From the NCBI GenBank assembly GCA_002427105.1, contig DIPM01000035.1:62001-126000 (forward strand): a DNA stretch of 64,000 bases, read 5' to 3'. This document shows, piece after piece, positions 60,464 through 64,000 of the stretch. Both the position numbers and the translations under genes were made by a program. The notes below the pieces were generated by a model. The model saw only the letters and a list, made by a program, of their open reading frames with translations, made no database searches and was not told the DNA's origin. Every line of letters begins with the position of its first letter. Within the stretch, counting starts at the first letter, position 1. The DNA is from Marinilabiliaceae bacterium UBA5488 (GTDB taxonomy: Bacteria > Bacteroidota > Bacteroidia > Bacteroidales > Marinilabiliaceae).

Positions 60464-63400
60464 ATGCAAAACAAAGGATCGATCAGACTATTTGCTATTT
60501 TATTGGCATTGGTGTGTTTATACCAGTTAACGTTTACTTATTTTACCCGTAAGGTTGAGAGTGATGCTGTTAAGCATGCCGTGGCCGTAGTTGGCCCGGA
60601 TGCCGCTCCCGAGGATGTACGGAAAGTTGAGTTGAACTATCTGGATTCAATTTCTAATGAGCCGGTGTATAACTTCTTAGGTTTAAGAAAATATACTTAC
60701 CTGGATTGTAAAAACCGCGAAATCAACTTTGGTCTCGACTTAAAGGGTGGTATGAACCTGACTCTTGAGGTTAAAGTGTCGGACGTGCTGGAGGCTCTTT
60801 CAAATTACAATCAGGATGAGAATTTCCAAAAAGCCCTGGCTCTAGCTGAAGAAAAAGAGAAGTCGTCGGTTCGGGATTTTGTCACACTTTTTGGGGAAGC
60901 ATTTGATGAGGTGGCTCCTAACGGTAGCCTTGCTGCTATCTTTAATACTGTTGACCTTCGCGATAAGGTTCAGTACAACTCAACTAACCAGGAAGTATTG
61001 GCTGTTTTGCGGACTGAAGCTAACTCTGCAGTAGATAATGCCTTCAATATTATTCGTACTCGTATTGACCGTTTTGGGGTTGTTCAGCCAAACGTTCAGC
61101 GTCTGCAAAAAGATGGTCAGGTCTTGATTGAACTTCCGGGTGTTACCGAGCCGGAGCGTGTCCGTAACCTCTTGAAGGGTTCGGCAAGTCTCGAGTTTTG
61201 GGAAACCTATGACAATCAGGATGTTTTTAATAACCTGGTTCAGGCCAATGATGTTATAGCACGCTATGAATACAGTAAGAAAATTCAGAGCGCAGCCCCT
61301 GCCGAAGAAGTGACTGAAGGAGAGGCTCAGGAACTTGAAGTTGTTGAAGAAGCAGTAGCTGATACGAGCACTGTACTAGAAGAAGAGTTGGGACTCTTGG
61401 GCGAGCTTGAAACTGACACAGCTGTTGTTGAAGAAGAACAAGGGCGCTCGCTTTTTACACTTTTGCAACCCAGCGGTATGGCCACCGGCCCCGTAGTTGG
61501 AATTGCAGCAGGCCGCGATAGGGCTCAGATTGATGAGTGGCTGGCTAGCGATCAGGTAAAGGCTGTTATTCCCCGCGATCTTCGTCTTATGTGGGCAGTA
61601 AAGGCCATTGCCGCAAGCGATCTCCAGTATTATGGTATTCCCGAAAGCCGTGAGAGCTATTATCAACTTGTGGCTATTCGTTCGACCAGTCACGATGGTC
61701 GTCCTCCCCTGGAAGGAGATGCTATTTCAAGTGCAAACGACCGCGTAAGTCAGAGGGGCACCTATGAAATTGAGATGTCGATGAATGCTGAGGGAGCAAA
61801 GACCTGGGCAAGATTGACAAAGGCTAATATCGGTAAGTCAATAGCCATTGTTCTGGATGGATATGTTTATAGCTTTCCTACAGTTCAGAATGAAATTCGC
61901 GGTGGACAAAGTTCTATAACAGGTAATTTTACTCCCGAAGAAGCAAAGGACTTGGCAACTATATTGAATTCAGGTAAGTTGCCGGCTCCGGCTCGTATTA
62001 TTGAGGATAATGTGGTTGGTCCTTCACTTGGTGAAGAAGCTGTTCGCGCAGGTTTGACTTCTTTTATTTGGGCCTTTATTGGAGTCTTGCTGTTTATGAT
62101 CTTTTACTATGGATTCAAGGCTGGTCTTATCGCCGATACAGCATTATTGGTTAACGTTTTCTTCCTGCTTGGAATTCTGGCCTCATTTAACGCGGTACTT
62201 ACTATGCCCGGTATTGCTGGTATTGTTCTTACCCTTGGTATGGCGGTGGATGCTAACGTTTTGATATACGAGCGAATCAGAGAGGAGCTAAGAGCGGGCA
62301 AGGCTTTGAAGACTGCTATTAATGATGGTTATAAGAATGCTTTCTCAGCAATTTTTGACTCCAATATTACCACCTTCCTGACAGGATTAATATTATTCGT
62401 CTTCGGTACAGGTCCAATCAAGGGTTTTGCCACCACGCTGATGATAGGTATTGTAACTTCTTTCTTTACTTCTGTTTATATCACTCGTCTTATTTATGAG
62501 GGTTTGATGAAGAAGGAAGATTTTAAGATGAAGTTTGGCACCAAATTTACTCAGAACCTTTTTACCAAGGTGAATATTAAGTTTATAGAGAACCGTAATA
62601 TTTACTTTATCGTGTCGGGTATAATTATACTTGTTTCTATAGTATCTCTAACGACACGAGGACTGAAACAAGGTATTGATTTTACGGGGGGACGTACTTA
62701 CGTTGTGCGCTTTGAAGAGCCTGTAGATGCTACCGAGATCTTTAGTAGTATGGCGGATGTCTTTGTCGATGCCAATGTTGAGGTTAAGACCTTTGGTACG
62801 GCTAACCAAATCCGTATAGCTACCAACTATATGGTTATGGACACTGAAGAAAGCGGAGATAAAGCTGTTGAAGATGCGTTGTATGCAGGTATAGAGCCAT
62901 ATTTGCCGGAGGGTACAAGCAACGAAGAGTTTGTAGATAACTATCTGATGAGCTCTCAAAAAGTAGGTCCCACAGTTGCGACTGATATGAGGAATAAGGC
63001 CGGATATGCAGTAGGCTTGTCTCTTCTGGGTATCTTCCTTTATATTATGCTTCGATTCCGCAACTGGCAATTAAGCTTGGGGGCTATAGCAGGTTTGGCG
63101 CACGATACACTTGTGGTATTTGGGGTGTTCTCTCTCTTTTATTCGGTAATGCCCTTTGCCATGGAGATGGACCAAACTTTTATTGCAGCGATTCTTACGG
63201 TTATTGGATATTCAATTAATGATAATGTGGTTATTTATGACCGTATTCGTGAATACCGCCAGATTTACTCAAAGAGGAAAACTTCGGAGGTGTTCAATTT
63301 GGCTATGAATTCGACTATTGGCCGTACTATTAATACTTCGTTCTCAACGCTTATCGTACTTATTGTAATCTTCTTTTTTGGAAGTGAAACAATTCGCGGA

Positions 63401-63544
63401 TTTGTATTCGCTATGGGAATTGGTGTGATTGCAGGTATTTATTCTACTCTTTGTATAGCATCACCTATAGCTTACCTTCTGCTGAAGCGCTCAGCCGGTG
63501 GCGACCTTGAGGTTGGCAAGATTGCAGAAAAGGCTAAGAAATAA
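60464..63544 (+). CDS. secDF: Protein translocase subunit SecDF (fused)
   Basis: 1,026 residues, SecD and SecF joined. SecD part: first helix (about 7-27), INFGLDLKGGMNLTLEV, the P1 domain (IIRTRIDRFGVVQPNVQRL), an acidic insert of about 50 residues (276-326, Glu/Ala/Val-rich), GLDGYVYS-like and ITGNFTPEEAKDLATILNSG, then six-helix block with GMAVDANVLIYERIREEL. SecF part from about residue 697: KQGIDFTGGRTYVVRF, VGPTVATDM and the second block with VIGYSINDNVVIYDRIREY. SecDF uses the proton or sodium gradient to pull proteins through SecYEG from the periplasmic side. The gene is followed by a terminator and a tat gene. Confidence 0.97.
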   Translation: MQNKGSIRLFAILLALVCLYQLTFTYFTRKVESDAVKHAVAVVGPDAAPEDVRKVELNYLDSISNEPVYNFLGLRKYTYLDCKNREINFGLDLKGGMNLTLEVKVSDVLEALSNYNQDENFQKALALAEEKEKSSVRDFVTLFGEAFDEVAPNGSLAAIFNTVDLRDKVQYNSTNQEVLAVLRTEANSAVDNAFNIIRTRIDRFGVVQPNVQRLQKDGQVLIELPGVTEPERVRNLLKGSASLEFWETYDNQDVFNNLVQANDVIARYEYSKKIQSAAPAEEVTEGEAQELEVVEEAVADTSTVLEEELGLLGELETDTAVVEEEQGRSLFTLLQPSGMATGPVVGIAAGRDRAQIDEWLASDQVKAVIPRDLRLMWAVKAIAASDLQYYGIPESRESYYQLVAIRSTSHDGRPPLEGDAISSANDRVSQRGTYEIEMSMNAEGAKTWARLTKANIGKSIAIVLDGYVYSFPTVQNEIRGGQSSITGNFTPEEAKDLATILNSGKLPAPARIIEDNVVGPSLGEEAVRAGLTSFIWAFIGVLLFMIFYYGFKAGLIADTALLVNVFFLLGILASFNAVLTMPGIAGIVLTLGMAVDANVLIYERIREELRAGKALKTAINDGYKNAFSAIFDSNITTFLTGLILFVFGTGPIKGFATTLMIGIVTSFFTSVYITRLIYEGLMKKEDFKMKFGTKFTQNLFTKVNIKFIENRNIYFIVSGIIILVSIVSLTTRGLKQGIDFTGGRTYVVRFEEPVDATEIFSSMADVFVDANVEVKTFGTANQIRIATNYMVMDTEESGDKAVEDALYAGIEPYLPEGTSNEEFVDNYLMSSQKVGPTVATDMRNKAGYAVGLSLLGIFLYIMLRFRNWQLSLGAIAGLAHDTLVVFGVFSLFYSVMPFAMEMDQTFIAAILTVIGYSINDNVVIYDRIREYRQIYSKRKTSEVFNLAMNSTIGRTINTSFSTLIVLIVIFFFGSETIRGFVFAMGIGVIAGIYSTLCIASPIAYLLLKRSAGGDLEVGKIAEKAKK

Positions 63545-63564
63545 ATAGAATTGAATCGTAATTG

Positions 63565-63595
63565 AAAAGGCTGTCCCCAAAAGGGCAGCCTTTTT
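63565..63595 (+). terminator. Terminator after secDF
   Basis: Stem AAAGGCTG-CCC / GGG-CAGCCTTT with one bulged T, a short A-rich loop and five T. Lies 20 bases past the stop codon. Confidence 0.8.
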
Positions 63596-63642
63596 GCACT
63601 TAATAAAAGCTTGTTTTTCAAACTTTATCACTAATGCTTTTT

Positions 63643-63650
63643 TATATTTG
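63643..63650 (+). promoter_or_regulatory. Putative -7 box for the tatA/B-like gene
   Basis: TATATTTG matches TAnnTTTG and lies 15 bases before the ATG, so the leader would be very short. Confidence 0.4.
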
Positions 63651-63665
63651 TAAAAAGCTTGAGTT

Positions 63666-64000
63666 ATGGTACTTTTTCTGTTTGGCGTTTCTATGGGCGA
63701 AGTCATCATTATCTTTTTGGTGATTTTGATGCTTTTTGGGTCGAAACGAATACCCGAATTAGCCAGAGGACTGGGACGGGGTTTGAGCGAGTTCAGAAAG
63801 GCAGCTGATGATATTAAGCGAGAGATCTCTGAACAAACAAAAGACCTGCGTAAGGATTTATCGGAGATGGAGTCTGATTTGAAAAAGGGAGGGCGGAATC
63901 TTAAGCAGGAAGTGGATGAGGTAATCAGTTCTGCCACTGCTTCTGCCCCAACTATTGCTTCGCCGGTTGATGACAGCTCAGTAAGAGATATTTACGGGCT
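63666..64000 (+). CDS. TatA/TatB-like twin-arginine translocase subunit (3' end missing)
   Basis: At least 111 residues, running off the right edge. A short membrane helix (about 10-23, MGEVIIIFLVILMLFG) and the hinge FGSKRIPELARGLGRGLSEFRKA are the TatA/B hallmark, followed by an amphipathic and charged helix (about 45-85) and a Ser/Ala/Pro-rich stretch. The Glu at residue 12 in the helix and the long charged tail lean to a TatB-like or bifunctional TatA; this cannot be settled without the rest. Tat exports folded proteins with twin-Arg signals. A -7 box lies just upstream. Confidence 0.88.
   Translation, partial: MVLFLFGVSMGEVIIIFLVILMLFGSKRIPELARGLGRGLSEFRKAADDIKREISEQTKDLRKDLSEMESDLKKGGRNLKQEVDEVISSATASAPTIASPVDDSSVRDIYG

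Overview
The window is chromosomal DNA from a Bacteroidota bacterium, most likely of the Bacteroidales/Marinilabiliales type (inference). The evidence is a giant SprB-repeat protein with a type-B C-terminal sorting domain, PorP/SprF, PorV, PorU, GldJ and a DUF5103 'plug' protein of the type IX secretion system (T9SS), a Na+-NQR operon, a fused SecDF, and repeated -7 boxes of the Bacteroidota form TAnnTTTG. Almost all of the window reads as core chromosome. No integrase, transposase, phage module or CRISPR array was seen.

Layout. 1-13.9 kb: the 3' part of a giant secreted adhesin-like gene (open at the left edge) followed by its PorP/SprF partner. 14-18.2 kb: an OmpH/Skp-like periplasmic protein, a glycosyltransferase, then on the minus strand a small membrane protein, a DivIC/FtsB-like protein and the T9SS plug protein. 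18.2-25.4 kb: nqrABCDEF-apbE, with a convergent small Cys-rich membrane protein that may be the NQR maturation factor NqrM. 25.5-30.5 kb: a sodium:solute symporter, then recR, an unknown membrane protein, a HAD-like protein and a lemA-TPM-TPM cluster. 30.6-34 kb (minus): zinc-ribbon coiled-coil protein, Nif3-like protein, MerR regulator and M23 peptidase, divergent from alaS (34.2-36.8 kb). 36.9-40 kb: CapA-like protein, cold-shock protein, ispF, porV. 40.1-46.9 kb: porU, divergent from gldJ-murF. 46.9-49.6 kb: a three-gene envelope operon on the minus strand (inositol monophosphatase family, lipid A-type acyltransferase, glycosyltransferase). 49.8-50.2 kb: a HicBA-type toxin-antitoxin pair. 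50.3-54.2 kb: phoH, folC, two identical tRNA-Val genes, rex. 54.2-60.4 kb: a histidine kinase/sigma-54-type regulator pair divergent from an ABC transporter whose ATPase has an eroded signature, D-loop and H-loop. 60.5-64 kb: secDF and the start of a tatA/B-like gene that runs off the right edge.

How the genes fit together. The strongest theme is protein export and surface display. SecDF (and possibly Tat) help cargo across the inner membrane. An OmpH-like chaperone sits in the periplasm. The plug protein, PorV, PorU and GldJ belong to or assist the T9SS, and the giant SprB-repeat protein with PorP/SprF is a probable client. A second theme is redox and sodium energetics: Na+-NQR, ApbE flavinylation, a candidate NqrM, an SSS symporter and the NADH/NAD+ sensor Rex.

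I did not find a clear, wholly new multi-gene system. The least-explained items are the 19 tandem ~84-residue repeats of the giant protein, the candidate NqrM, the degenerate ABC ATPase beside a two-component system, a perfect 12-bp palindrome over a predicted promoter, and small AGTTATAA-based inverted repeats at gene ends. Domain calls rest on reading motifs by eye; no database search was run.
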